64,000 nt of DNA, from NCBI GenBank assembly GCA_002377855.1, contig DFQQ01000011.1:1-64000 (forward strand). The letters run 5' to 3'. Origin of the DNA: Acidovorax delafieldii (GTDB lineage: Bacteria > Pseudomonadota > Gammaproteobacteria > Burkholderiales > Burkholderiaceae_C). The position numbers and the translations under genes are program-made. The notes under the pieces were generated by a model. It did no database searches. It saw nothing but the letters and a program-made list of their open reading frames with translations, and was not told the DNA's origin. Shown here piece after piece: positions 34,727-43,158 of this stretch (within the stretch, counting starts at the first letter, position 1; each line of letters starts with the position of its first letter).

Positions 34727-35573
34727 TTTGATCCATGGTGGTTAGCTGTGCGCCCGCAGCGCGCATGCCGTCCAGAAACGCCTGGTGCTGGGTCTCAAAC
34801 CCGGCGACAGGGCTCATGCCGTCGGTCAGCAGCACCACCCGGCTGGCCTGCCAGCCCGATTGCAGGCGCGGCAGGTGCTGCACGATGTGTTCGGTGGTCG
34901 AGCGCACGCAGTGGCTGCTTGCCTCGCCCGCAATCAGCAGCACATCTGCCTGCCCCAGCTGCTGCAGCAGTGCGGTGTTCAGTGCGGTGCTGGCATCGGC
35001 CGCATCAGGCACTTCGGCCTCGATGGCGCTGTAGTGTTCGGTCCAGGGGTTGGTGCCCTTGAACACGTTGCGCACCGCGCGCTGGCGCTGCAGCTGCCAG
35101 ATGCCGCAGGCGGCCAGCACATCGGCATGCACGCCGTGGCCCCAACTGCCCACCTCGCAGTGCACGGGCCAGACCATGAGCGTGTAGCGGCCTTGCGCCT
35201 CCAGCGCGTCCAGGTACTGCAGGGTGCGGGGCAGGGCGGCGGGGCTGCGCGGTGTGAAGTCGCCCGCGCGCACCTGGGCCGCGGTGATGGGTGTGAAGGG
35301 CGTCACATCGGCCCCTGTGCCGGTCTGCCAGAAGCCGGGGTGGGCAATGTCAAAGCGCTGGTGCGAGTCGAGCGTGACGGTGATGGCATCGAGCTGCCCG
35401 CCCTGGTTGGCGATGAACTGCGCCAGGCGCTGCATGTCGGCATGCGCGCCGGCCACGGGCAGGGCGGGAGCGGTGCGCTGGCCGCTGCGCACATCGGTGG
35501 GTTGCCAGGCGGCGGGCAGGTCGCAAAAGTCGTTTTGCGGGTCGATGACCAAAAGCTGGATGTTGCGGGCCAT
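34716..35573 (-). CDS. Cysteine hydrolase, probable nicotinamidase
   Basis: The product is 285 residues of the isochorismatase-like fold. The catalytic Asp is in LLVIDPQNDFCDLP, the metal-site region is TLDSHQRFDIAHPGFW, the catalytic-lysine region is RNVFKGTNPWTEHYSA, and the nucleophilic Cys is in IAGEASSHCVRSTTEHI. It is longer than PncA of E. coli (213 residues) and resembles a large nicotinamidase-like group. It probably deamidates nicotinamide for PncB, which lies downstream. It is divergent from nrtR with a palindrome between them. Confidence 0.82.
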   Translation of the reverse strand: MARNIQLLVIDPQNDFCDLPAAWQPTDVRSGQRTAPALPVAGAHADMQRLAQFIANQGGQLDAITVTLDSHQRFDIAHPGFWQTGTGADVTPFTPITAAQVRAGDFTPRSPAALPRTLQYLDALEAQGRYTLMVWPVHCEVGSWGHGVHADVLAACGIWQLQRQRAVRNVFKGTNPWTEHYSAIEAEVPDAADASTALNTALLQQLGQADVLLIAGEASSHCVRSTTEHIVQHLPRLQSGWQASRVVLLTDGMSPVAGFETQHQAFLDGMRAAGAQLTTMDQISL

Positions 35574-35608
35574 GGGGTTCTCCTTGGTTGGCGCTGCCAG
35601 TGTAAATC

Positions 35609-35633
35609 ACTTAGTATCAAAATAAAACTAAGT
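35609..35633. promoter_or_regulatory. Candidate NrtR operator
   Basis: ACTTAGT and ACTAAGT are perfect 7-base arms around an A+T-rich 11-base centre. The site lies in the divergent region between the nicotinamidase and nrtR genes, where NrtR operators are usually found. Confidence 0.6.
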
Positions 35634-35730
35634 AGATTGCAAGGATTTGTAGTGGAGCGTTACTTGAAATTTGAAGCCAATGCCTAAGTGGGGATTCGAC
35701 TTTGTTCAACCTTGTGACAAACTTGCACGC

Positions 35731-36402
35731 ATGACCTCTGATGCCCATCCTGCTGTGATCTGTACTGTCGATGTGGTGTTGCTCACGTTGGCACAAGGCG
35801 CGCTTCATGTCGCCCTGCTGCGCCGCGACAAGCCTCCTTTTGCAGGGGCCATGGCGTTGCCGGGGGGGTACATTCACCCCCAGGACGATGTCGACACGCA
35901 TGCCAGCGCTGCACGGGTGCTGCGTGACAAGGCTGGCCTGCAAAGCCCGTATCTGGAGCAACTGGCGACGTTCTCTGGCGCGGCGCGCGATCCGCGCGGA
36001 TGGTCTGTGGCCGTGGCCTATTGCGCCCTGGTGCCGCACGCGCTGCTGACAGCGGGGCCCCTCACATTGACGCCAGTGGCTGCGCTGCCGCCCTTGCCCT
36101 TTGATCACCGCACCATGGTGGACGCCGCCGTCGCCCGCGTGCGCAGCAAGAGCCAGTACTCGTCCATGCCCGTCCATTGGTGTGCCGAGCCGTTCACGCT
36201 GCCCCAGTTGCAAGCGGTGTATGAGGCGGTGCTGGGGGAGCCATTGAGCAAGGTGAGTTTTCGCCGCAAGATGGACGAGCTGGGCATGCTGGAAGCGCTG
36301 CCGGGCACCTTGCAGACCGGCGGCGCCCACCGCCCCGCGCAGCTCTACCGCATCAAGCCAGCCTTTCGCCGCAGCCTCTCCACCAGCAGCCGGGGCCTGT
36401 AG
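35731..36402 (+). CDS. nrtR: NrtR-type transcriptional repressor of NAD metabolism
   Basis: The product is 223 residues. The N-terminal Nudix-like domain (15-150) has VDVVLLTLAQGALHVALLRR and a degenerate box in which the usual REXXEE is replaced (AARVLRDKAGLQ), so it should bind ADP-ribose without hydrolysis. The C-terminal winged helix has FTLPQLQAVYEAVLGEPLSK and VSFRRKMDELGML. NrtR represses NAD salvage and releases DNA on binding ADP-ribose. Its gene is divergent from a run of NAD genes. The first 20 codons of the longer frame are excluded because family members start near MTSDAHP. Confidence 0.88.
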   Translation: MTSDAHPAVICTVDVVLLTLAQGALHVALLRRDKPPFAGAMALPGGYIHPQDDVDTHASAARVLRDKAGLQSPYLEQLATFSGAARDPRGWSVAVAYCALVPHALLTAGPLTLTPVAALPPLPFDHRTMVDAAVARVRSKSQYSSMPVHWCAEPFTLPQLQAVYEAVLGEPLSKVSFRRKMDELGMLEALPGTLQTGGAHRPAQLYRIKPAFRRSLSTSSRGL

Positions 36403-36579
36403 CCTGCGCGAAATTTGTTGGACGCGGTCGCGCTAATCTGGCACAACCGCGGGTTTTGGCAGCGCGCAGCGAGTCAGTGGACCGGCAGCACACATGAGAT
36501 GCGCGCGGGGGGGGCGGGCTCGCGCCAGCAGAGCGTTCTTTCACAAGAGTTTTGGCCAGACCAAAACGAGGGAGGGTGG

Positions 36580-37842
36580 ATGTCGATCAGGCTCAAGTTC
36601 AATGTTGTGCTTGCGGTGGTGCTGCTCGTGGCGGCGGCAGGCGCGGGCTTTTATGTGCACGGGTTTCTGCAGCGCGCAGCCATAGAAGAGGTGCGGCACA
36701 ACTCGCAATTGATGATGCACTCGGCCATGGCCATTCGCGACTACACGACCGAGTTGGTCAAGCCCCATCTGGATGAAAAACTGGCCGAGCAATTCCTGCC
36801 GCAGACGGTGCCCGCCTATGCAGCCACTGAAACGCTCAAGCGCCTGCAGACCCGCTTTCCGGGCTACGAATACAAGGAAGCGGTGCTTAACCCCACCAAC
36901 GCGCGGGACCGCGCCAACGAATGGGAAGAGCGTGTGATCCATGACTTTCGCAGTGGCAAGCTGGACCTGAAGCAGGAAGTGACGGGGGAGGTGGGAGAGG
37001 GCATGCACCGGGCGCTTTATGTGGCCAGGCCCATCACCATCAAGCAGTCCCAATGCATGGCTTGCCATAGCGCGCCTGCGGTGGCGCCTCCCACCATGCT
37101 CAAGATCTACGGCGAGAAAAACGGTTTTGGCTGGGCCATGAACGAGACCGTTGGGGTGCAGGTGGTCAAGGTGCCCATGTTCTATCCGCTGGAGAAGGCG
37201 CGCCAGACCTTCTACAACGTGATGGGCGCTTTGGTGGGGAGCTTTGTGCTGCTGTTCGTGGGGCTCAATCTGTCTTTGTCCTCTATCGTGATCGAGCCCA
37301 TGGCGCGGCTCAATCGCAAGCTGGAGGATCTGGCCACCAAGGACTTTCTTACCGACTTGGTCAACCGCCGTCGCTTCTTTGAGCGGCTGGAGACCGAGAT
37401 GGCGGAAACCCGCATCAAAAAGAGCAGCCTGTCGGTGGTGATGTTTGACATCGACTTTTTCAAGCGCATCAACGACACCTTCTGGCACGATTCGGGCGAT
37501 GTGGTGCTCAAGAGCACGGCGCTGCGTGTGCGCGAACTGCTGCGGTCGTCCGACTGCGCTGCCCGTTTTGGCGGAGAGGAGTTCATCATCCTGCTCAAGG
37601 AGACTCCGATGGAGGCCGCCATGGCCATGGCTGAAGCGGTCCGTGCCCGCATTGCCGGCACACCTTTCGATGCAGTGGGGCATGTCAGCGCCAGTTTTGG
37701 CGTCGCAACCTGGAACCACCACGAAGACAGCCACGCACTGATCAAGCGGGCCGACGAGGCCTTGTATGTTGCCAAATCGCGCGGACGCAACTGCGTGGTG
37801 CAAGCCCAAGAAGCCAGTGCGGCCCAGCCGCATCTGCAGTGA
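36580..37842 (+). CDS. Diguanylate cyclase with haem-binding DUF3365 (Tll0287-like) sensor
   Basis: The product is 420 residues. Transmembrane helices at about 8-28 and 211-233 flank a periplasmic DUF3365 domain. That domain carries a c-type haem motif C159-MA-C162-H163 (KQSQCMACHSAP). The cytoplasmic GGDEF domain (about 252-400) has an intact active site GGEEF (331-335) and an inhibitory I-site R322-SS-D325. It makes c-di-GMP, probably in response to oxygen, redox state or a gas bound to the haem. The ATG at 36580 is preferred because GGAGGG precedes it. A hemerythrin gene lies next to it on the opposite strand. Confidence 0.92.
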   Translation: MSIRLKFNVVLAVVLLVAAAGAGFYVHGFLQRAAIEEVRHNSQLMMHSAMAIRDYTTELVKPHLDEKLAEQFLPQTVPAYAATETLKRLQTRFPGYEYKEAVLNPTNARDRANEWEERVIHDFRSGKLDLKQEVTGEVGEGMHRALYVARPITIKQSQCMACHSAPAVAPPTMLKIYGEKNGFGWAMNETVGVQVVKVPMFYPLEKARQTFYNVMGALVGSFVLLFVGLNLSLSSIVIEPMARLNRKLEDLATKDFLTDLVNRRRFFERLETEMAETRIKKSSLSVVMFDIDFFKRINDTFWHDSGDVVLKSTALRVRELLRSSDCAARFGGEEFIILLKETPMEAAMAMAEAVRARIAGTPFDAVGHVSASFGVATWNHHEDSHALIKRADEALYVAKSRGRNCVVQAQEASAAQPHLQ

Positions 37843-37875
37843 TGGGCGGCTGAACAACGACTGGCACCGAACAAG

Positions 37876-38352
37876 CTAGGCGACGGGTACGCAATTCTCG
37901 GCCGTCACCGCCAACTCGGCCCTGGCACTGTTGTATTCGCTGAGGTACTCGCGCGCCAGAGAGGCCTTTTGCGCGTCGGTGAGCAGCTTTCCGGCCATCT
38001 GAAAAAACCGCTGCTCTTCCTCGTGCAAATGGTGCTCCACCTTTTCGGTCAACTTGCGCGCCAACGGCAGCCAGCCTGGGCTGGATGCCTCGGTTTCCTC
38101 CAGCGCTTCCACCAGCTCGTCGATCTGGTGGTGCTCTGCAATCGCGTGGCGCGAGAGGTCGATGCCGGCGTCGTGCTGCATGAGGGGGATGTAAAAGTGC
38201 CGGTCTTCTGCCAGCGCATGAACTGCCAGTTCGCCCTTGAGCGCCTTGAAGAGCGTGTGCCGCTCTGGAGTGTCGCCACTGGTCTTCAGCAGCAGGGCAG
38301 ACAGGTGCCGCTGAACGGTATGGCTTTCGCGCAATGCTTCAAAGATGTTCAT
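37876..38352 (-). CDS. Hemerythrin HHE-domain protein
   Basis: The product is 158 residues of helical HHE domain. Likely di-iron ligands are His in HTVQRHLSALL, HALAEDRHFYIPL, HAIAEHHQIDELVEAL and the HHLHEEEQRFF pair. Such proteins bind oxygen or react with nitric oxide, or protect iron-sulfur repair. It is convergent with the haem-sensing diguanylate cyclase, so both may concern oxygen sensing. The exact role is unknown. Confidence 0.88.
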   Translation of the reverse strand: MNIFEALRESHTVQRHLSALLLKTSGDTPERHTLFKALKGELAVHALAEDRHFYIPLMQHDAGIDLSRHAIAEHHQIDELVEALEETEASSPGWLPLARKLTEKVEHHLHEEEQRFFQMAGKLLTDAQKASLAREYLSEYNSARAELAVTAENCVPVA

Positions 38353-38361
38353 GGGCCGGTC

Positions 38362-38547
38362 TTACTTGAGGGCCTTGCTTACGGCGCCTGCTGCCTTGAC
38401 GGCCAGCACCACAAAAATCACCGTCAACACCAGGAAAACGAAGAACAGCACTTTGGCAATGCCTGCGGCCCCGGCTGCGAGACCCGTGAACCCGAGGGCT
38501 CCAGCCACCAAAGAAATCAGGGCAAAGATGATGGCGTACTTCAGCAT
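38362..38547 (-). CDS. DUF1328 small membrane protein (YtjA family)
   Basis: The product is 61 residues: MLKYAIIFALISLVAGALGF, followed by a second hydrophobic helix (KVLFFVFLVLTVIFVVLA). This is the DUF1328/YtjA pattern. An AGGAGAAC ribosome-binding site precedes ATG 38547. It lies directly upstream of the hemerythrin gene on the same strand, so they may be co-transcribed. The function is unknown. Confidence 0.9.
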   Translation of the reverse strand: MLKYAIIFALISLVAGALGFTGLAAGAAGIAKVLFFVFLVLTVIFVVLAVKAAGAVSKALK

Positions 38548-39130
38548 GGGGTTCTCCTCCTTTTGGGGCCACGACGCGCGGCTCAACCTGCGGCAACGAT
38601 AGATGCCGAAAGAGAAGTGCGCTGTAGGCGCTCCCTGTGCAGCGGTGTAGGAGAGGGGGCGAAATGGGCCAGCATCGGTGGCGAGCTGGCGTGAAAAAGG
38701 GGCGCTCAGGCCCCTCTTGCACTTCTATGTGGCGACCCTTGGCTTGGACCTGCGCACAGAGCGGGCTTTACAGCCCCGCGCGGCATGCAGTGCAGCAGCC
38801 TTGTCCGTACGTTGGCTACTACGGCACGGGCCTTGCGGCTCTTCACATCGGCGTTGCCGATATCAGCCTGCGCCGAAAGCCAGTCAAGCTCGCTTCGCTC
38901 GGGGCCTTACAGGCCCGCAGAAGCCTTGTCATGCTTTTGGTCTGCATTCACATCGCTAACGCGATATGAACTTCGCCCCCGTACGGAAAGCTGCGCTGCG
39001 CGCAGGGGGCTTACAGCCCCGCAGCAGCACGCAGTGCCGCTGCCTTGTCCGTACCTTGGTCTGCGTTCACATCGCCGACGCGATATGAACTTCGCCCGAA
39101 GACCGATACCGCGCTGTCAGCGCGGCAGGC
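38548..39130. other. 583-base gene-free tract downstream of metK
   Basis: It holds three degraded copies of the metK 3' end, each associated with a 23-24-base palindrome, and a minus-strand terminator-like hairpin (GGGGC...GCCCC, 38699-38714, then T5 on the minus strand). No gene is supported. Confidence 0.7.
38768..39089 (-). repeat. Tandem degraded copies of the metK 3' terminus with palindromes
   Basis: Read on the minus strand, the copy ending at 39011 encodes GTDKAAALRAAAGL then stop, the same end as MetK (KTDKAAALRAAAGL) but with different third bases in most codons. The copy ending at 38907 reads DKASAGL then stop, with an 18-base internal loss. The copy ending at 38768 reads RTDKAAALHAA and then shifts frame by a one-base loss. 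Palindromes at 39066-39089, 38947-38970 and 38843-38865 (TTCACATCGC-loop-GCGATATGAA type) separate the copies. Confidence 0.8.
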
Positions 39131-40312
39131 TTACAGCCCGGCTGCTGCGCGCAGCGCAGCAGCTTTATCGGTCTTCTCCCAAGTGAACTCGGGTTCCTCG
39201 CGGCCGAAGTGGCCGTAGGCGGCGGTCTTGCTGTAGATGGGACGAAGCAGGTCCAGCATCTGGATGATGCCCTTGGGGCGCAGGTCGAAGTGGGCCTCCA
39301 CCAGCTTGGCGATCTCTGCGTCGGGGATCACACCGGTGCCTTCGGTGTACACGGTGATGTTCATCGGGCGGGCCACGCCAATCGCGTACGCCACCTGAAT
39401 CTGGCACTGGCGTGCCAGGCCCGCGGCCACGATGTTCTTGGCCACATAGCGGGCCGCGTAGGCGGCCGAGCGGTCTACCTTGCTGGGATCCTTGCCGCTG
39501 AACGCACCGCCGCCGTGGGGGCAGGCGCCGCCGTAGGTGTCCACAATGATCTTGCGGCCCGTGAGGCCACAGTCACCCTGAGGGCCGCCGATGACGAAGC
39601 GGCCGGTGGGGTTGATCAGGTACTTGGTGTCCTGCAGCCATTCCTTGGGCAGCACCGGCTTGATGATTTCTTCGATGCAGGCCTCGTAGAAGCTGGCCTT
39701 CATCTTGGTGGCTGTCTCGCTCTGGTCGGGGCTGTGCTGGGTCGAGAGCACCACGGTGTCGATGCTGTGGGGCTTTCCGTCGACATAGCGCATGGTGATC
39801 TGGCTCTTGGCGTCGGGGCGCAGGAAGGGCAGGCGGCCGTCCTTGCGCAGCTGGGCCTGGCGCTCGACCACGCGGTGGGCGTAGTAGATGGGCGCGGGCA
39901 TCAGCTCGGGCGTTTCGTCGCAGGCGTAGCCAAACATCAGGCCCTGGTCGCCCGCGCCGATGTTCAGGTGGTCGTCAGACGCATGGTCCACGCCCTGGGC
40001 GATGTCATTGGATTGCTTGTCGTAGGCGACCAGCACCGCGCAGCCCTTGTAGTCGATGCCGTATTCGGTGTTGTCGTAGCCGATGCGCTTGATGGTGTCG
40101 CGCGCCACCTGGATGTAGTCCACGTGGGCGTTGGTGGTGATCTCGCCAGCCAGCACAACGAGGCCCGTGTTGGTCAGCGTTTCGGCGGCCACGCGGCTCT
40201 TGGGGTCTTGTTCGAAGATTGCGTCCAGGATCGCGTCGGAGATCTGGTCTGCCACCTTGTCGGGGTGGCCTTCAGAGACGGATTCCGAGGTAAAAAGAAA
40301 GTCGTTCGCCAT
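39131..40312 (-). CDS. metK: S-adenosylmethionine synthetase
   Basis: The product is 393 residues. It begins ANDFLFTSESVSEGHPDKVADQ and contains the ATP-site GAGDQGLMFGYACDE, the P-loop-like GGAFSGKDPSKVDRSAAYAARY and the region IGGPQGDCGLTGRKIIVDTYGG. It makes S-adenosylmethionine from methionine and ATP. It is divergent from a lipid A acyltransferase gene with 131 bases between. The 3' end is followed by several decayed copies of its own terminus. Confidence 0.98.
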   Translation of the reverse strand: MANDFLFTSESVSEGHPDKVADQISDAILDAIFEQDPKSRVAAETLTNTGLVVLAGEITTNAHVDYIQVARDTIKRIGYDNTEYGIDYKGCAVLVAYDKQSNDIAQGVDHASDDHLNIGAGDQGLMFGYACDETPELMPAPIYYAHRVVERQAQLRKDGRLPFLRPDAKSQITMRYVDGKPHSIDTVVLSTQHSPDQSETATKMKASFYEACIEEIIKPVLPKEWLQDTKYLINPTGRFVIGGPQGDCGLTGRKIIVDTYGGACPHGGGAFSGKDPSKVDRSAAYAARYVAKNIVAAGLARQCQIQVAYAIGVARPMNITVYTEGTGVIPDAEIAKLVEAHFDLRPKGIIQMLDLLRPIYSKTAAYGHFGREEPEFTWEKTDKAAALRAAAGL

Positions 40313-40443
40313 TTGAATAAACTCCTGTGTTCCGGCATTTTGGGCGTCGCCCGCAGCCTAGGGAGCTTTGGCGAACGCTTTAGCAGAATTTTTTTACGTC
40401 GCCCTGCAAGTTGCTCATTTAACTCAGCGACCAAAATATTTTA

Positions 40444-41295
40444 ATGCCAGTCGTCTTTCGATTCTTTTCCGTATTTCCGCTGTGGTTGCTCCACGTCATT
40501 GGATGCGCCCTGGGCTGGGTGGCCTTTGCCGCGTCGGGGGTGTACCGCAAGCGCTTTCTGGCCAATGCCGCGTTGGCGGGCTATTCGTTTGCACAGGTGC
40601 GCGCCGCCGTGGGCCACGCCGGGCGCATGGTGGCAGAGTTGCCGCGGCTGTGGCTGGGCGCGCCTGTACCCGTGCGCATCCAGGGCGAGGCGTGTGTAGA
40701 ACAAGCTTGGGAGGCCCGGCGTGGCGTGATTTTTTTGACCCCGCACCTGGGGTGCTTTGAGATGTCGGCCCAGGCCATTGCCACGCGCTGGAGCGAGCGG
40801 CAGGGCCCCATCACCGTGCTGTACCGCCCCGCGCGCCAAGCCTGGTTGGCCAAGGTGATGGAGACGGCCCGCAACCGCCCCGGCATGCAGGCCGTGCCGA
40901 CCACGCTGGCTGGTGTGCGGCAGATGATCAAGGCGCTGCGCCGCGGCGAGGCCGTGGGCCTGCTGCCTGACCAGGTGCCGCCCGAAGGCCTGGGCGTGTG
41001 GTCACCCGTGTTTGGCAAGCCGGCCTACACCATGACGCTGGCCGCGCGCCTGGCGCTGCAAACCGGCGCCACCGTGCTGCTGGTGCGCTGCGAGCGCGAG
41101 AGCGGCGGGCGCGGTTTTGTGATGTACGCAGAGCCCTTGCCCCAGCCGCTGGACAGTGACCTCGACACCGCCGTGCGGCAAATCAACGAAGCCATGGAGC
41201 ATGTGATTCGCCAGTGCCCCGGTCAGTACCTGTGGGGCTATGGCCGCTACAAGCAACCCCGCGCGGAAGCTCCGGCGCCGGAGGCCTCGGCATGA
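40444..41295 (+). CDS. LpxL/LpxM-family lipid A acyltransferase, paralogue 1
   Basis: The product is 283 residues. A hydrophobic N-terminal anchor (VFPLWLLHVIGCALGWVAFA) precedes the acyltransferase core. The active-site motif is HLGCFE in FLTPHLGCFEM (the HX4D/E type). Further motifs are YRPARQAWLAKVME, LRRGEAVGLLPDQVPPEGLGVWSPVFG and GQYLWGYGRYK. It adds a secondary acyl chain to lipid A on the inner face of the inner membrane. It overlaps a second related gene by ATGA. Confidence 0.9.
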   Translation: MPVVFRFFSVFPLWLLHVIGCALGWVAFAASGVYRKRFLANAALAGYSFAQVRAAVGHAGRMVAELPRLWLGAPVPVRIQGEACVEQAWEARRGVIFLTPHLGCFEMSAQAIATRWSERQGPITVLYRPARQAWLAKVMETARNRPGMQAVPTTLAGVRQMIKALRRGEAVGLLPDQVPPEGLGVWSPVFGKPAYTMTLAARLALQTGATVLLVRCERESGGRGFVMYAEPLPQPLDSDLDTAVRQINEAMEHVIRQCPGQYLWGYGRYKQPRAEAPAPEASA

Positions 41296-42161
41296 TGAGC
41301 CGGCTGGGCGTGTGGTTCATGGGCTTGCTGGCCCATGTGCCTTTGCCGGTGCTGCGCGCCATGGGTGCGGCGCTGGGGCGCGTCTTGTTCGTGCTGGCGG
41401 CGCCCCGGCGCAAGATCACCCTGCGCAATCTGGAGCTGTGCTTTCCGCAGGCCACGGCGCAGCAGCGCACGCAGTGGGCGCGTGAGAGCTTCATCGTCTT
41501 TTGCCAGACCTGGCTGGACCGCAGTTGGCTCTGGTCCGCCCCGCGCGCGGTGGTCGAGCAGCGCGTCAAGCTTGAGGGTGCCGTGCACGAACTCGAAGGC
41601 GATGCGCCCACCATCATCTTCGCGCCGCACTTCTACGGCATGGACGCTGGCGGCCTGGTGCTGCCGCTGCGTACCTCCCGGGCGTTCACCTCCATTTTTT
41701 CTACGCACCCCGACCCGGCCATTGACGCCTGGTTCATGGCAGGCCGCCAGCGTTTTGGCGATGTGCGCATGCTCAACCGTGCGGACGGAGTCAAACCGAT
41801 CATTTCCAACCTGCGCAAGGGCGGCCTTCTGTACCTGCTGCCCGACATGGACTTTGGTGCGGGAGAGTCGATTTTTGTGCCTTTTTACGGCGTGCCTACT
41901 GCCACGGTGCCCTCGCTGTCGCGGTTTGCCCGACTGGGTCGGGCCAAGGTCATCGGCATGCACACGCGCCTGACGCCCACGGGCTATACGGCCGAACTGA
42001 CGCCTGCATGGGAACACTTCCCGACCGACGATGTAGAGGCCGACACCGCCCGCATGAACCGTGAGCTGGAGGGTTACATCAACACCATGCCCGGTCAGTA
42101 CTACTGGGTGCACAAGCGCTTCAAAACGCGTCCTGATGCGCAGCCTTCTCTGTACGAATAG
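41292..42161 (+). CDS. LpxL/LpxM-family lipid A acyltransferase, paralogue 2
   Basis: The product is 289 residues. The active-site motif is HFYGMD in IFAPHFYGMDAGG. Later motifs are FMAGRQRFGDVRML, LRKGGLLYLLPDMDFGAGES, IFVPFYGVPTATVPSLSR and MPGQYYWVHKRFKTRP, which are typical of LpxL. The start overlaps the previous stop (ATGA); an ATG one codon later is equally possible. The two paralogues probably add different secondary chains, as in other Burkholderiales. Which position each acylates cannot be told. Confidence 0.92.
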   Translation: MMSRLGVWFMGLLAHVPLPVLRAMGAALGRVLFVLAAPRRKITLRNLELCFPQATAQQRTQWARESFIVFCQTWLDRSWLWSAPRAVVEQRVKLEGAVHELEGDAPTIIFAPHFYGMDAGGLVLPLRTSRAFTSIFSTHPDPAIDAWFMAGRQRFGDVRMLNRADGVKPIISNLRKGGLLYLLPDMDFGAGESIFVPFYGVPTATVPSLSRFARLGRAKVIGMHTRLTPTGYTAELTPAWEHFPTDDVEADTARMNRELEGYINTMPGQYYWVHKRFKTRPDAQPSLYE

Positions 42162-42229
42162 TTGTTGGGTAGCGGTCCGGGGCGAATGCAAGAAAAGCCT
42201 GCGGCGCTTTAAAAAATGAGCGGCTACAG

Positions 42230-43138
42230 CTACCATTTCAGTAGCAAAAACTCACCCAGTTCGTGCGCGATGCGCTCAGGGTGCTCATGCACCACCCAGT
42301 GCGAGGCATGCTCGATCTGACGCAGTTGCAGCCGGTGCACCCAGTCGGGCAGGCCATGCAGCAGGCCAGGCAGCAGGGCGGGGTCGTCCATCCCCCACAG
42401 CACCAGGGTGGGTACATCCACGCGCAGCATCGATTCGGGCAATTCCACATCCAGCGCGGCGCGGTCGCCGTCCCGTGGGGGGCGCAGGGGGCTGGCGCGG
42501 TAGTAATTGCAGGCCCCGGTCAGCCCCTGGCTCCACAGCGCCCGGTACTGGGCACGCACGCCTTCGTTCAGCCACGCGGGCGTGGTGCCTTCAGGTGTGT
42601 TGAAGAAAGCGAAGAGCCGCTGGAAGTCGTTCTCGGCCAGCAACGATTCGGCGTCCGGTCTGCACAGAAAGTGCATGTACTGGCTGGCCGCCTGCTGGGC
42701 GGGATTGGTTTGCAGTTCACGCAAAAATGCGCCGGGGTGGGGCGAGTTGATGATCGCCAGTCGCTTGAGCCATTGCGGCTGCTGGTTGGCCAGGTTCCAG
42801 GCCACGGCGCCGCCCCAGTCGTGGGCTACCAAGCATTCCACCGCGCCTGTCGGACAGACCGCTGAGATCAGTGCGACCAGGTCTTGCACCAAGTGCTTGG
42901 CGCGGTAGGCCTCGGCACCCTGGGGCTGGCTCGACTGTCCAAACCCGCGCAAGTAGGGTGCGACGCAGTGGTAGCCGCCGTTTTCAGGGCGGGCAAAGTG
43001 CTGCAGCAGTTCATCCCAGATGAACGCGCCTTCCGGGAAGCCGTGGAGGAACATCAACACCGGCCTGCCGGGCACGCCGCTTTCGCGGCATTGCAGTGAA
43101 ATCCCGTGGGGCAGCGTAGTGGTGCGGGTCTGAATCAT
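42230..43138 (-). CDS. Alpha/beta hydrolase, epoxide hydrolase/haloalkane dehalogenase-like
   Basis: The product is 302 residues. The oxyanion region is LMFLHGFPEGAFIWDELL, the nucleophile Asp is in CLVAHDWGGAVAWNLAN, and the closing His is in QIEHASHWVVHEHPERIA. The acid residue is probably in LVLWGMDDPALLP. An aspartate nucleophile (HDWGG) points to the epoxide hydrolase or dehalogenase branch rather than to esterases. The substrate is unknown. It ends with LLLKW, and its stop lies 66 bases from the acyltransferase gene (convergent). Confidence 0.86.
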   Translation of the reverse strand: MIQTRTTTLPHGISLQCRESGVPGRPVLMFLHGFPEGAFIWDELLQHFARPENGGYHCVAPYLRGFGQSSQPQGAEAYRAKHLVQDLVALISAVCPTGAVECLVAHDWGGAVAWNLANQQPQWLKRLAIINSPHPGAFLRELQTNPAQQAASQYMHFLCRPDAESLLAENDFQRLFAFFNTPEGTTPAWLNEGVRAQYRALWSQGLTGACNYYRASPLRPPRDGDRAALDVELPESMLRVDVPTLVLWGMDDPALLPGLLHGLPDWVHRLQLRQIEHASHWVVHEHPERIAHELGEFLLLKW

Positions 43139-43158
43139 GGCGCCTTGCTATATGTTTT

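Noticed and set aside
38637..39186. Small open frames in the metK downstream tract
   Set aside because: They run across the metK-tail copies in the wrong direction or frame, and no ribosome-binding site or family motif supports them.
40313..40443. Possible SAM-type riboswitch before metK
   Set aside because: I looked for a conserved SAM-binding aptamer in the metK leader and saw none; the region is an ordinary 131-base divergent gap. A covariance-model search would settle it.
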